Below, one piece after another: positions 46,931 to 56,783 of a stretch of DNA of 64,000 bases. The stretch covers positions 2,666,001-2,730,000 of the forward strand of contig NZ_CP126084.1 in the NCBI RefSeq assembly GCF_030122845.1, given 5' to 3'. The DNA comes from Paenibacillus woosongensis (GTDB taxonomy: Bacteria > Bacillota > Bacilli > Paenibacillales > Paenibacillaceae). Position 1 is the first letter of the stretch; every line of letters begins with the position of its first letter. The notes beneath the pieces were generated by a model. The model was not told where the DNA came from. It searched no databases and saw only the letters and a program-made list of their open reading frames with translations. A program made the translations under genes and the position numbers.

Positions 46931-48580
46931 TTAATATGGATCGGCTTCGTGGCTTTTCTCTACAGCCTCTTTGGTGGCTTCGTTCGCAGCTAATGAGCCA
47001 TGGCCATATTTTGATTGTCCTGCTTCCCGGCCAGGGAGCTGATTGTCCTTCTTCATTTCCTGCATTTCTTTCATGACCCTGCCGATCCCTTCCTTCACGC
47101 GGCGGCCATAGTCTTCATCCGCTTGTGTGAAGTGATGGATCATCGCCTCTTGAATTCGTTTGTCGCATACCGCAAGCGCTTCGGACAGGTTCTTGATCAG
47201 CTCCTCGCGCTCCCAATCTTCAAATGAGCGGTACGTATCGCCCGCTTGCCCATAATTATTGGGACGATCTATCGGCGCGCTCATGGCTGCCGCATTATAC
47301 ATCGGACGATGCTGCGGACGAGTCTCCTGTCCGGCTTCCTGATAACCGCCAATCATGGAAGGCTCGTAATTAATATGCGGATTTTCTCCAGACTCCTTCG
47401 GGTCACGGATATCCATTTGGCCGCGGTGCTGATTTGTCCGCACAGCTGTTTTTGGCGCGTTCACGGGCAGCTTTAAATAGTTCGCGCCTACGCGGTAGCG
47501 CTGCGTATCGGAGTATGAGAAAGTACGTCCCTGCAGCATTTTATCGTCGGAGAAATCCATCCCATCGACTAGCACCCCTGTACCAAAGGCGGCTTGCTCG
47601 ATCTCCGCATGAAAATCGACGGGATTCCGGTCCAGAACCATGCGGCCGAGCGGCAGCCATGGAAATTGATCTTCCGGCCACAGCTTCGTATCATCGAGTG
47701 GATCAAAATCCAGCTCCGGATGATAACTATCCTCCATGATCTGCACAAATAGCTCCCACTCTGGGTAATCTCCGCGCTCAATCGCTTCATATAGATCCTG
47801 CGTCGCATGTCCGACGTTTTTCGCCTGGATGGCGTTGGCGTCTTCTTGCGTCAAATTACGGATTCCTTGCTTCGGCTCCCAATGATACTTCACCAGTACG
47901 GCTTCGCCTTTGTCATTAACCCATTTGTAAGTATTCACGCCTGAACCCTGCATATGGCGGTATGTTGCCGGAATGCCCCAGGGTGAGAACAGGAAGGTAA
48001 TCATATGAGTTGCTTCCGGGGAGCGGGAGACGAAGTCAAACATGCGCTGGGGATGCGGTACATTCGAAGCGGGATCCGCTTTAAAAGCATGAATCATATC
48101 AGGAAACTTCATCGCGTCACGAATGAAGAATATCTTCAGATTGTTGCCAACCAGATCCCAGTTGCCGTCCTCGGTATACATTTTCACAGCGAAGCCCCGA
48201 GGATCTCTTGCGGTTTCCGGTGAATCCTTTGCTCCTGCTACGGTGGAGAAGCGAACCATGAGCGGGGTTCTTTTTCCGGCGCCAGAGAAGACCTTTGCTC
48301 GGGTATATTTCTCGACGGGTTCATCTCCCACTTTTCCGTAGGTTTCAAAATATCCGAATGCGCCCGTCCCGCGGGCATGTACTACACGCTCCGGTACCTC
48401 TTCACGGTCAAAATGAGAAATCTTCTCGATAAAATGATAATTCTCAAGTGTTGCTGGACCGCGGTCACCAATCGTGCGAATATTTTGGTTATCTTTCACC
48501 GGATGCCCTTGGCGAGTTGTCAATGTCTCACGCGTCACGTCTTGTTCGTGAGGGATCTTCTTATCACTATTCTCTCCCAA
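46931..48580 (-). CDS. katX: Heme catalase, KatX/KatE-like small-subunit type
   Basis: A 549-aa catalase that dismutates hydrogen peroxide. Distal-site His is in [13 protein letters not shown], the proximal heme-ligand Tyr in [14 protein letters not shown], and [17 protein letters not shown] and [20 protein letters not shown] are typical. Length and the C-terminal tail ([18 protein letters not shown]) match the KatX2/KatB group of Bacillus. The start is a TTG with AAAAGGAGGG 6 nt upstream. No convincing PerR box was seen. The symbol is by resemblance. Confidence 0.92.
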   Translation of the reverse strand: MGENSDKKIPHEQDVTRETLTTRQGHPVKDNQNIRTIGDRGPATLENYHFIEKISHFDREEVPERVVHARGTGAFGYFETYGKVGDEPVEKYTRAKVFSGAGKRTPLMVRFSTVAGAKDSPETARDPRGFAVKMYTEDGNWDLVGNNLKIFFIRDAMKFPDMIHAFKADPASNVPHPQRMFDFVSRSPEATHMITFLFSPWGIPATYRHMQGSGVNTYKWVNDKGEAVLVKYHWEPKQGIRNLTQEDANAIQAKNVGHATQDLYEAIERGDYPEWELFVQIMEDSYHPELDFDPLDDTKLWPEDQFPWLPLGRMVLDRNPVDFHAEIEQAAFGTGVLVDGMDFSDDKMLQGRTFSYSDTQRYRVGANYLKLPVNAPKTAVRTNQHRGQMDIRDPKESGENPHINYEPSMIGGYQEAGQETRPQHRPMYNAAAMSAPIDRPNNYGQAGDTYRSFEDWEREELIKNLSEALAVCDKRIQEAMIHHFTQADEDYGRRVKEGIGRVMKEMQEMKKDNQLPGREAGQSKYGHGSLAANEATKEAVEKSHEADPY

Positions 48581-48649
48581 ATGAAACCCTCCTTTTAGTG
48601 GTTAATCTCATCTTATCCAATAGCTGAAAAGCATATTCAATAGAACGAT

Positions 48650-49233
48650 ATGGACGGAATTTTTAATATAGAGGCTGCAATTGACGAATTAAGATAGGGG
48701 AGGTATACTCCAATGCGCAGGCCATTGGGATCGGTGTGCCTGGGGTAGCCCATTGCAGCATAATCGGTGTTTGTGATGTTCCTGATCTTGCCGGCAAATC
48801 TTTGGGCCCATACCTGGAAGAGAAATATACCCTTCCAGTGATTGTTGAAAACGATATGAATATGATAGGCCAAATTCTATCCGGTAACACGAAGTTCGCT
48901 GGAGAGGCTTCTTTTTTGCCTTTCGGAATCTCACGAGAGGAGCAGCTGCTGCAATTGCAAACGGATGAAGGCTTTGTCCGGCTGGCGGTTCAAACACTCA
49001 CCTCGATCATTGCATTAATTAACCCGGTGTCCATAGCGATAACAGGGGATCTGCCCCGTGAGGCGCAGCTGATAAAAATATATGAGGGTTGTGTGGAATA
49101 TATCCCCAAAGAGCACATGCCTAAGCTTTTTGTTAAAAACGACACGAACGAAGAATACATGAAAGGCATGGTCACGGAGACGTTGGAAAGCCGCGCCTAT
49201 CACCTGCGGGTCATTAAAAAAAATAATGGATAA
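48650..49233 (+). pseudogene. ROK-family (sugar kinase/repressor) remnant
   Basis: Two frames carry one protein. Frame A (48650-48697) gives DGIFNIEAAIDELR then a stop. The adjacent frame continues SNAQAIGIGVPGVAHCS and VIVENDMNMIGQ to 49233. The N-terminal ~90 residues, including the DxGGT ATP-binding loop, are missing, and the catalytic/zinc segment after the VEND block is also shortened. It is therefore a decayed ROK protein. It ends 13 bp before an MFS sugar-type transporter, suggesting the pair was once a sugar locus. Confidence 0.65.
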
Positions 49234-49246
49234 GGAGCATTAAAAA

Positions 49247-50485
49247 GTGGGGAAACGGTCAGGGAATATCAACAAAATGTACGTCATGCAGCTGGCTACC
49301 ATCTTTATAGGGTTTGTCATATTCGGATTCTCGGAAAACATCAAAGGTCCTGCCATTCCGCGAATTCAACTGGACTTTATGCTAAGCGAATCGCAGCTGG
49401 GGACTTTGTTATCCCTAAATGCGCTTGGTTATTTAATCGCTTGTTCTTTTACGGCCTATCTAACAAAGTTATGGGGAATAAAACGGGTAACGATCATTGC
49501 TTTTGCGTCGATGGCTGCCTCGGGTATATTCATCTTCTTCTCGCAGCACTATTCCCTGTTCTCGGCATCCTATTTCCTAATGTATATTGGAAACGGGATG
49601 CTGGAAATCGGGCTGGCTATTCTGGGTGCCCGCATCTTTGTAAAAAATACGGGAACGATGATGAATTTAAGCCATGGCTTTTATGGCCTTAGTTCGACAG
49701 TTGCACCGCTCATTGCAACGGGGTTGATGGAGGTTACGATCAACGGTTATACGCTGGACTGGCGAGGCATGTATCTGGTTATGCTGCTATTGTCCGTCAT
49801 CCCGATTGGATTTGCCTTGTTCAGCACTTTTCCTGGGGATGACATCGAGCATGAAGAACGCTTATCTCTAAAAACATTGCTTAAGGACCCCGTTTTATGG
49901 CTGATGGTCCTCGTGTTAACCTTTGGCGTCGTATCGGAATTGGCCGTTGGAGGGTGGCTCGTTAACTTTCTGGAAAAAGCATATGGCTGGAGCACGGTAT
50001 CCGCTTCAGGCATGTTATCGGCATTTTTCCTATGCTTTGCGCTAGCGCGGCTTTTGCTTGGCCCGTTAACCGACAAAATCGGCTTTACTTTATCATTAGT
50101 TGTATTCTCAGGTTTCTCGGCCGTATGTACATTTGCAGCGATCTTTGGCGGAGAGAACTTAGCATATTTATTTGCAGCTGCAGGTATTGGCATTGCCATG
50201 ATCTATCCGACAGTTATGGCTTTTATCGCCAGAAGATACCCGAAGGGCAGTGATACTGCAATTACGTTTACCGTTACTCTGATGGGAGTAGGTAGCGTCA
50301 TCGGCAACTATCTCATTGGAGGAGTTATCGAAATTACAAAGGCCATGTTCGGGGCCGAAACGTATATTGGCCTGTTCCGGGGGCTTCAGGCCGGCTATGG
50401 CGTTATAGGCTTATGTGCAGCGTTAAGTTCGATTTCGGGAATCATATTATATGCTTATTTATATAAGCGGAAAGAAATCATATAA
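49247..50485 (+). CDS. MFS transporter, FucP/GlcP-like (probable sugar:H+ symporter)
   Basis: A 412-aa, 12-helix major facilitator protein. The N-terminal FSENIKGPAIPRIQ and GYLIACSFTAYLTKLWGIKRV and the C-terminal RRYPKGSDTAITFT resemble the FHS/GlcP group of sugar symporters in Bacillus. The GTG start has AAGGAG 8-9 nt upstream. It directly follows the ROK remnant, consistent with carbohydrate uptake. The substrate cannot be read. Confidence 0.82.
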   Translation: MGKRSGNINKMYVMQLATIFIGFVIFGFSENIKGPAIPRIQLDFMLSESQLGTLLSLNALGYLIACSFTAYLTKLWGIKRVTIIAFASMAASGIFIFFSQHYSLFSASYFLMYIGNGMLEIGLAILGARIFVKNTGTMMNLSHGFYGLSSTVAPLIATGLMEVTINGYTLDWRGMYLVMLLLSVIPIGFALFSTFPGDDIEHEERLSLKTLLKDPVLWLMVLVLTFGVVSELAVGGWLVNFLEKAYGWSTVSASGMLSAFFLCFALARLLLGPLTDKIGFTLSLVVFSGFSAVCTFAAIFGGENLAYLFAAAGIGIAMIYPTVMAFIARRYPKGSDTAITFTVTLMGVGSVIGNYLIGGVIEITKAMFGAETYIGLFRGLQAGYGVIGLCAALSSISGIILYAYLYKRKEII

Positions 50486-50540
50486 AGGCAGTAATAGGCA
50501 GTATAGTTTTTAAAATAATTCAACGGTCCGGGCGCGGGAA

Positions 50541-51215
50541 TCAGCGCTTGATCCACGCCCGGTTCAAATCCATTTCCCGAATGCATTCATCGGTGTCATG
50601 CCTGTTGTTCTCGATCTGAGGCGTTACTGCATAAGCATGCATTTCATCCGCTGAATGGGGCGTTAAAATCGGATCGAGGGCATCAAGGTCGTTGGTCTGC
50701 TCATCGAGCCACCGGGCCATATTCACCGGAGAAAGTATGGCTGGCATGCGGCTCTCAAATTCTCCAATGAGCGGGTTGGCGTCTGTCATAACCAGCGTGC
50801 AGGTACGTAGCGGTTCCCCGCGGGCATCCCGCCAAATTTCGTATAACCCGGCGACTCCAAACATACTGCGGTTCTTCATGACGACCCGCACTGCGTACGA
50901 TCTCTTTCCTTGCTGTTTCCAATAATACATTCCATTGCACGGAATGACGCAACGCTGCTTGTCTACTATTTTGCGATAGGACGGATTCTGATGCACGTTT
51001 CTAAGATCCGCATTAATCGCATCTTTTCCCCAGTAAGGAATGAATCCCCAACGAAATTCATCCAGAATTCGCTCCCCGTTGTGTTGCAGGACGACTGGAA
51101 TATTCTGCGTCGGTCTGATATTATAACGGTTTCTATAGTAATACATCACTCGTTCTATCTGAAAATGCTCTTGAACCTCCGGCAGCTCGGCTGCCATTGA
51201 AAAACGTTGACACAT
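50541..51215 (-). CDS. SRAP-domain protein (YedK/HMCES family), divergent
   Basis: A 224-aa SOS-response-associated-peptidase-fold protein. Canonical members crosslink via Cys2 to abasic sites in single-stranded DNA. Present here: Cys2 (MCQRF), the DNA-binding WGFIPYWGKD and Asn68 (INADLRN). Unusual: the catalytic Glu of GFYEW is Tyr98 (GMYYW), and the His of HxRMP is Glu154 (ESRMP). Cys2 is followed by Gln instead of Gly. It may crosslink without release, or may have changed function. Monocistronic; the predicted translation runs full length. Confidence 0.85.
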   Translation of the reverse strand: MCQRFSMAAELPEVQEHFQIERVMYYYRNRYNIRPTQNIPVVLQHNGERILDEFRWGFIPYWGKDAINADLRNVHQNPSYRKIVDKQRCVIPCNGMYYWKQQGKRSYAVRVVMKNRSMFGVAGLYEIWRDARGEPLRTCTLVMTDANPLIGEFESRMPAILSPVNMARWLDEQTNDLDALDPILTPHSADEMHAYAVTPQIENNRHDTDECIREMDLNRAWIKR

Positions 51216-51368
51216 GAAAGATCAGCCTCCTCATAACCGTAGTGTTTGGTTAGTTGAGGAAAGTTATTCATGCTTTCGGCGAGATCTGAATGAAGTGTGA
51301 AATGATAACTGGATAGAAGGGAGTATAATATAGATATAAGAACAACCTAGATAAGGGAGAATTTGATC

Positions 51369-51890
51369 ATGAACGACAAACAGTTTGAACATATTTTCGC
51401 GCTGATGAAAACCTCATTTCCAACAAGTGAACGAAGAAGTTACGCCGGACAGAAGGAATTGCTGACCGATCCGCATTACCGTCTCATTACGGAAACAAAC
51501 AGCAATAACCAAGGGATCGCGTTTATGGCAGTATGGGAATTTCCTTCGTTCCGGTTCATCGAACATATTGCTGTTGATCCAAACACGCGTGGGAGCGGTA
51601 TAGGCGGTAAAATCATGGCGTCATATATGAACGAGTCATCCAAGCCCATCCTGTTGGAGGTGGAATATCCTGACACTGACATTGCCCAGCGGAGAATAGG
51701 CTTCTATGAGCGCTTAGGGTTCCGGCTCAATCCTTTTGATTATGTGCAGCCGCCTCTTCAGAAAGGGGAGACATATTTACCGCTGAAGATCATGAGCTAT
51801 CCTCAAATTCTCACAAATGAAGAGTTTACTCAGCGAAAAGAAATCTTGTATACAAACGTGTATAAGGTTACTGAGCTGCTGAGTCAATGA
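51369..51890 (+). CDS. GNAT family N-acetyltransferase
   Basis: A 173-aa acetyltransferase with the acetyl-CoA loop in AVDPNTRGSGIGGKIM and a following RRIGFYERLGFRLNPFDYVQPP segment, common in a group of uncharacterised Bacillota GNATs. ATG 51369 is preferred (GGGAGA 8 nt upstream) over TTG 51363. A TATAAT at 51324-51329 is a plausible -10. The substrate is unknown. Confidence 0.85.
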   Translation: MNDKQFEHIFALMKTSFPTSERRSYAGQKELLTDPHYRLITETNSNNQGIAFMAVWEFPSFRFIEHIAVDPNTRGSGIGGKIMASYMNESSKPILLEVEYPDTDIAQRRIGFYERLGFRLNPFDYVQPPLQKGETYLPLKIMSYPQILTNEEFTQRKEILYTNVYKVTELLSQ

Positions 51891-51982
51891 TGATTCAGTA
51901 GAATATTTAAAATACAGTGCTGGCTAAAATATGAATTGGTGATAAAGTCAAATATTCAAGTCGATAGTAAGGGGTTGGAATA

Positions 51983-53263
51983 ATGCTACAAACCGAAGAT
52001 AACAGGAAAGATCATTGGAAGAGGAATATCATCCTCTTTTTAAGCAGCCAGACCATCTCGCTATTCGGCTCGTCTTTAGTACAATATGCCATTATGTGGT
52101 ACATTACGCTGACCACACAATCGGGGATCATGATGACGCTCTATATTCTTTGCGGATTTATTCCGACGTTCCTGCTATCGCCGTTTGCTGGTGTTTGGGC
52201 GGACCGCTTCCATCGAAAATCACTTATCATGCTAGCGGATGCTATGATCGCTGCGGTTACGCTGGTTCTGGCCATCATGTTCTTGCTTGGCTATCAAGCA
52301 ACATGGCTGTTGTTTATCATCGCAGCGGTGCGCGCGCTCGGGGCTGGCATTCAGACCCCCGCGGTGGGAGCGATATTGCCGCAAATCGTGCCGCAAGACA
52401 AGCTAACGAAAGTAAACGGCATCAATGGAAGCCTTCAAGCGCTCACCATGTTCATCTCGCCTATTGTCAGCGCGGCTTTGCTCACGATGGCATCGATTGA
52501 AGCGATTTTTTTCATCGACGTCATTACAGCGGCAATGGCTATATTCACATTGCTCGTCTTCCTAAAAATTCCGATACATCAGAAGGCATCTGAAGGGCAA
52601 ATGACAGGCTACCTGAACGATTTCAAACAGGGCTTGCGATATATTGAACAGCACCCCTTTTTGAAATCATTTTTTATTTTTTTCGCCTTTTTCTTCGTAC
52701 TCATGGCCCCCGCTGCCTTTTTGACTCCGCTGCAGGTTACGCGCAGCTTCGGAGAAGATGTATGGCGCTTGACTGCCATCGAAATTGCGTTTTCCGTGGG
52801 TATGATGGCCGGAGGGGGAATTATTGCCTCATGGGGCGGCTTCAAAAATAAAGTGTACACCATGGCTATTGCCAGCTTCGTGATGGCATTGTCCACATTT
52901 GCACTCGGCATTGTGCCAGTTTTCTGGATGTACTTAGCCATTATGGCGGTATTCGGAGTAGCGCTGCCTATCTTTAATACACCAACGACCGTTATGCTGC
53001 AGGAGAAGGTGGATGAAAATTATTTGGGCCGGATCTTCGGCGTCTTTGGGATGATCTCTACATCCATGATGCCCATTGGGATGTTGATCTTCGGACCGCT
53101 TGCCGATGTAGTGAATATAGAATGGCTATTAATTGGAACTGGACTGCTTATGCTCGTGCTGACTGTTTTCTTCTCTCGCAATAAACGATTGGTGGAAGCA
53201 GGCTTGCCGTTGGGGGAAAGTTCCATTCCCAATGAGGCGCATCTGAATAAAGATACTGTATAG
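51983..53263 (+). CDS. MFS efflux transporter, DHA3/MefA-like
   Basis: A 426-aa, 12-helix transporter. FLSSQTISLFGSSLVQYAIMW and the loop FAGVWADRFHRKSLIMLADA are characteristic of the DHA3 (macrolide-efflux, MefA/YfiS-like) family. The FNTPTTVMLQEKVDENYLGRIFG segment is also typical. It probably exports drugs or metabolites. AAGGGG lies before the ATG. It is monocistronic with a terminator; no local regulator is seen. Confidence 0.88.
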   Translation: MLQTEDNRKDHWKRNIILFLSSQTISLFGSSLVQYAIMWYITLTTQSGIMMTLYILCGFIPTFLLSPFAGVWADRFHRKSLIMLADAMIAAVTLVLAIMFLLGYQATWLLFIIAAVRALGAGIQTPAVGAILPQIVPQDKLTKVNGINGSLQALTMFISPIVSAALLTMASIEAIFFIDVITAAMAIFTLLVFLKIPIHQKASEGQMTGYLNDFKQGLRYIEQHPFLKSFFIFFAFFFVLMAPAAFLTPLQVTRSFGEDVWRLTAIEIAFSVGMMAGGGIIASWGGFKNKVYTMAIASFVMALSTFALGIVPVFWMYLAIMAVFGVALPIFNTPTTVMLQEKVDENYLGRIFGVFGMISTSMMPIGMLIFGPLADVVNIEWLLIGTGLLMLVLTVFFSRNKRLVEAGLPLGESSIPNEAHLNKDTV

Positions 53264-53269
53264 GGATAC

Positions 53270-53301
53270 AGAGGAGAACCGCTTATGAACTCCTCTTTTT
53301 T
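53270..53301 (+). terminator. Terminator after the DHA3 transporter
   Basis: AGAGGAG/CTCCTCT stem with a 13-nt loop and a T run. Confidence 0.75.
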
Positions 53302-53344
53302 ATCATTTTGGGCGAAGCAAAAATAAAATCAATGATCCGAAATA

Positions 53345-53429
53345 TTGGGACACAATCCCAAATATGGCATCTATTCATCGGGTTCGGAATTCGATAGAAT
53401 TAAGACGCTCTCTGCTGTAAGCGTTTTCT
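53345..53429 (+). promoter_or_regulatory. GH16 promoter region: shared motif, inverted repeat and cre site
   Basis: TTGGGA-CACAA-TCCCAA (53345-53361) overlaps CAATCCCAAATATGGCATC (53353-53371), nearly the same as the motif before the GH2 gene. A TAGAAT -10 candidate lies at 53395-53400. TGTAAGCGTTTTCT (53416-53429) matches the cre consensus with one mismatch and lies downstream of the probable start of transcription, so CcpA would act as a roadblock. Confidence 0.6.
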
Positions 53430-53477
53430 AACAAGGCTTAGGCCGGGTGCATCTACTACGAATAAGGGAGTGTATTT

Positions 53478-55862
53478 ATGAAGGAATCTCATGCTACGGA
53501 AAGGCGGTTTTTGCTGAAGGGATGGAGCTTGTTCTTAGTGGTACTCATGCTTGCTAGTGGTGCCCTATGGCCAACTTCGAAAGCACAGGCCGCGGAAACT
53601 GCGGTTACCTCTATGGATTACTTTTCACCAGCAGACGGACCCGTCATCTCCAAATCAGGGGTTGGACAAGCCAGCTACGGATTTGTCATGCCTATTTTCA
53701 ACGGAGGCTCCGCCACTTGGAATGATGTAGCCCATGACGTAGGCGTCAATGTGAAGGTAGGCGGCAACTGGGTAGATATTGATAGTGTCAGCAGCTTTGT
53801 CTACAACCAGAACTGGGGACACTGGAGTGATGGCGGTTTCACCGGCTACTGGTTCACTCTTTCTTCAACAACCGAGGTTCAGCTGTACTCCAAAGCCAAT
53901 GGCGTTACACTGGAATACACGCTGGTGTTTCAGAACATTAACAAAACCACGATTACAGCGATGACGCCTACCCAAGGGCCGGAAATTACAGCAAGCTTTA
54001 CGGGTGGAGCCGGCTTCACCTATCCTACATTCAATAACGATCCGGCCGTAACGTATGAAGCTGTAGCGGATGATCTGAAGGTGTATGTGAAGCCTGTAAA
54101 CAGCAGCACATGGATCGATATCGACAATAATGCCGCGAGCGGCTGGATCTATGATCGAAACTTTGGTCAATTTACCGAAGGTGGCGGCGGCTACTGGTTT
54201 AACGTGACGGAGTCAATCAACGTCAAATTGGAATCGAAGTCCTCTTTAGTTAACGTTGTATATACGATCAACTTTAACGAAGCCGTAAGGAATTCATATG
54301 TCATTACCCCTTATGAGGGAACGACATTTACGGCAGACACGAGCGGTGCGATTGGCATCCCGCTGCCTAAGATTGACGGAGGCGCGCCAATTGGCACGGA
54401 GCTTGATAATTTTGTATACGAGATTAACATCAACGGGCAATGGGTTAACTTGGGAGATTCGGGCCAAAGTGGATTTTCATATTCCGCCAACGGCTACAAC
54501 AATATGTCCGACAAGAATCAATGGGGCTACTGGTCTGATTACATTTATGGATTATGGTTTCAGCCTATCCAGGAAGATATGCAAATCCGTATCGGCTATC
54601 CATTAAACGGACAAAAGGGCGGCAGCATCGGCAATAATTATGTGCACTACACATTTATCGGCAATCCGAATGCTCCTCGTCCGGATGTAAGCGACCATGA
54701 GGATATTGCCATCGGAACGCCAAGCGATCCAGCGATAGCGGGCATGGATCTAATCTGGCAGGATGAATTTAATGGAACTGCGCTGGATCCGAGCAAATGG
54801 AACTACGAATTGGGCTATTATCTCAATGATGACCCTGGTACATGGGGTTGGGGCAATGCGGAGCTGCAGCACTATACCGATAGTCCGCAAAACGTATTCG
54901 TACAGGACGGTAAGCTGAACCTCCGGGCTCTGCACGATTCCAAATCTTTCCCGCAAGATCCAAACCGGTTTGCGCAATACTCATCCGGCAAAGTTAACAC
55001 GAAGGATCATTTTAACCTTCAATATGGCCGAGTCGACTTCCGCGCCAAACTGCCTACAGGCAATGGTGTGTGGCCGGCATTGTGGATGCTCCCGCAAGAC
55101 AGCCCTTACGGGACATGGGCAGCATCTGGCGAAATCGATGTCATGGAAGCGAGAGGGCGTTTGCCTGGCATGTCGACCGGCGCCGTACACTTTGGCGGAA
55201 CATGGCCGGCGAACCGGCATATTTCAGGCGAATATAACTTCCCAGAAGGCCAAACCATCGACAATGATTTTCATGTCTATTCCGTCGTTTGGGAAGAGGA
55301 CAACATTAAATGGTATGTGGATGGCAAGTTCTTCTTTAAAGTGACTAATGAACAGTGGTATTCGCTAGCTGCACCGAACAATCCGAACGCTCCATTCGAC
55401 CAGCCTTTCTATCTCATTATGAATCTGGCGATCGGCGGAAGCTTTGATGGCGGCATTACGCCGAATCCGTCCGATATTCCTGCTACGATGCAGGTCGATT
55501 ATGTGCGGGTCTATAAGGAAAACGGTGCTGGGAATCCTGGAAGTGGAAACGGAAATGTGCCGAATCCATCCACGACTATCATTATCGGTGATGAGGTGCG
55601 GGGGTTAAAGAAAACAGGCGATAACTTGCAGTTCTATGTTCATGGAGCAACTTTTGCCGATCTGCATTATAAGGTTAATAACGGCGGGCAGATGAACGTA
55701 GCGATGAATTCAACGGGAAACGGTAATTATACTTATCCTCTAAATAACCTGCAGCATGGGGATACCGTGGAGTACTTCTTCACCTATAACCCGGGGCAAG
55801 GGGCTTTGGATACCCCTTGGTTCACTTATATCCATGGCGTGACCCAAGGAACACCGGAGTAA
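53478..55862 (+). CDS. Secreted GH16 beta-1,3-glucanase with three N-terminal repeats and CBM56
   Basis: 794 aa. A signal peptide (about 1-38, cleaved near AQAAE) is followed by three related ~90-residue beta domains (about 65-150, 175-265, 285-390). Each has W-[VI]-[DN]-[IL] and a later GYWF or GLWF. The GH16 laminarinase domain spans about 415-680 with nucleophile Glu552 and acid/base Glu557 in GEIDVMEARG. The C-terminus (about 700-790) resembles CBM56 (VRGLKKTGDNLQFYVHG), which binds beta-1,3-glucan. It attacks laminarin, curdlan or fungal wall glucan outside the cell. A cre site and an unusual motif precede it. Confidence 0.92.
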   Translation: MKESHATERRFLLKGWSLFLVVLMLASGALWPTSKAQAAETAVTSMDYFSPADGPVISKSGVGQASYGFVMPIFNGGSATWNDVAHDVGVNVKVGGNWVDIDSVSSFVYNQNWGHWSDGGFTGYWFTLSSTTEVQLYSKANGVTLEYTLVFQNINKTTITAMTPTQGPEITASFTGGAGFTYPTFNNDPAVTYEAVADDLKVYVKPVNSSTWIDIDNNAASGWIYDRNFGQFTEGGGGYWFNVTESINVKLESKSSLVNVVYTINFNEAVRNSYVITPYEGTTFTADTSGAIGIPLPKIDGGAPIGTELDNFVYEININGQWVNLGDSGQSGFSYSANGYNNMSDKNQWGYWSDYIYGLWFQPIQEDMQIRIGYPLNGQKGGSIGNNYVHYTFIGNPNAPRPDVSDHEDIAIGTPSDPAIAGMDLIWQDEFNGTALDPSKWNYELGYYLNDDPGTWGWGNAELQHYTDSPQNVFVQDGKLNLRALHDSKSFPQDPNRFAQYSSGKVNTKDHFNLQYGRVDFRAKLPTGNGVWPALWMLPQDSPYGTWAASGEIDVMEARGRLPGMSTGAVHFGGTWPANRHISGEYNFPEGQTIDNDFHVYSVVWEEDNIKWYVDGKFFFKVTNEQWYSLAAPNNPNAPFDQPFYLIMNLAIGGSFDGGITPNPSDIPATMQVDYVRVYKENGAGNPGSGNGNVPNPSTTIIIGDEVRGLKKTGDNLQFYVHGATFADLHYKVNNGGQMNVAMNSTGNGNYTYPLNNLQHGDTVEYFFTYNPGQGALDTPWFTYIHGVTQGTPE

Positions 55863-55914
55863 ACCGGGTAGCAACTTCACATGAACTCATGAGAGTATAA
55901 TCCTATTGTTTCTA

Positions 55915-55959
55915 ACAGGCGAGCAAGAAAGTCGTAAGACTTCCTGCTCGCCTGTTTTT
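55915..55959 (+). terminator. Terminator after the GH16 gene
   Basis: ACAGGCGAGCAAGAAAGTC pairs with GACTTCCTGCTCGCCTGT (one bulge, one mismatch) around GTAA, followed by TTTT. Confidence 0.9.
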
Positions 55960-56008
55960 GCTTGGCTAATTGCATGAAAACAATAATTAAATAATAATAA
56001 ACAATAAT

Positions 56009-56023
56009 GTTTTATTGTAAAAC
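56009..56023. promoter_or_regulatory. Candidate operator before the DUF2975/XRE pair
   Basis: GTTTTATTGTAAAAC is a 15-bp inverted repeat in a very AT-rich stretch 52 bp before the gene. It may be bound by the small XRE protein of the pair. Confidence 0.4.
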
Positions 56024-56074
56024 GATAAATGATGTGATAAAGTCAAATGGAACTATACAAGTGAGGTGCTTTCT

Positions 56075-56557
56075 ATGAAACAAGCTTCGACGCTCTTTTT
56101 AAAGAGCGCAATTATTATTATTGGATTTCCGATTCTTGCCTTGTGCATATTTTTAGTGCCAGAGATCGCGAATTTCGCAGCAGAATTGTCCCCAGAGATT
56201 ACTTATATGAAATATCTCGTATTTATCGATTTGTATGCCGCTGCGATTCCATTTTATTTTGCTCTGTATCAAGCTTTTAAACTTTTAAACTGTATTGACA
56301 AGAACATAGCTTTCTCGGAATTATCTGTACGGTCATTAAAGAAGATCAAATACTGTGCAATTACAATCAGCAGCTTGTTTGTGGTAGGCATGCCACTTTT
56401 CTATCTTATGGCGGAGCGAGACGATGCCCCAGGGATCATAGTCATTGGAATGGTCTTCATTTTCTGCTCCATGGTGATTGCCGTTTTTGCTGCAGTTCTT
56501 CAAAGGCTGTTACAAGAAGCTATCGATATAAAATCAGAGAATGACTTAGTAGTCTGA
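56075..56557 (+). CDS. DUF2975 membrane protein
   Basis: A 160-aa protein with four predicted membrane helices (around residues 8-30, 45-65, 90-110 and 120-145). The DUF2975-typical stretch LYAAAIPFYFALYQAFKLL and a conserved pre-helix SVRSLKKIKYCA are visible. ATG 56075 has GAGGTG 6 nt upstream. It is paired with a small XRE regulator 10 bp downstream, the same arrangement as YoaS-YozG of B. subtilis. Function unknown. Confidence 0.8.
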   Translation: MKQASTLFLKSAIIIIGFPILALCIFLVPEIANFAAELSPEITYMKYLVFIDLYAAAIPFYFALYQAFKLLNCIDKNIAFSELSVRSLKKIKYCAITISSLFVVGMPLFYLMAERDDAPGIIVIGMVFIFCSMVIAVFAAVLQRLLQEAIDIKSENDLVV

Positions 56558-56567
56558 GGTGAACAAC

Positions 56568-56783
56568 ATGGCCATTATTATCAATATTGATGTGATGCTG
56601 GCTAAAAGAAAAATGAGTGTTACAGAACTTTCTGAGAAAGTTGGAATTACGATGGCTAACTTGTCCATATTGAAAAATGGAAAGGCAAAAGCGATTCGTT
56701 TATCCACTTTAGAGGCAATATGTAAAGCTTTAGAATGTCAGCCTGGAGATATTCTGGAATACAGAATGGACGAGGACACTTAA
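56568..56783 (+). CDS. Small XRE/Cro-type regulator, YozG-like
   Basis: A 71-aa protein made of one helix-turn-helix domain (MLAKRKMSVTELSEKVGITM...LSILKNGKAKAIRLSTLEAI) ending CQPGDILEY, as in YozG/YdcN-type regulators. ATG 56568 with GAGGTG 7 nt upstream. It is translationally close to the DUF2975 gene and probably controls the pair. Confidence 0.88.
   Translation: MAIIINIDVMLAKRKMSVTELSEKVGITMANLSILKNGKAKAIRLSTLEAICKALECQPGDILEYRMDEDT

Noticed and set aside
48581..48650. PerR or sigma-B type promoter for the catalase
   Set aside because: I looked for a TTATAAT-type PerR box and for sigma-B -35/-10 elements upstream of the TTG start and found no convincing match.
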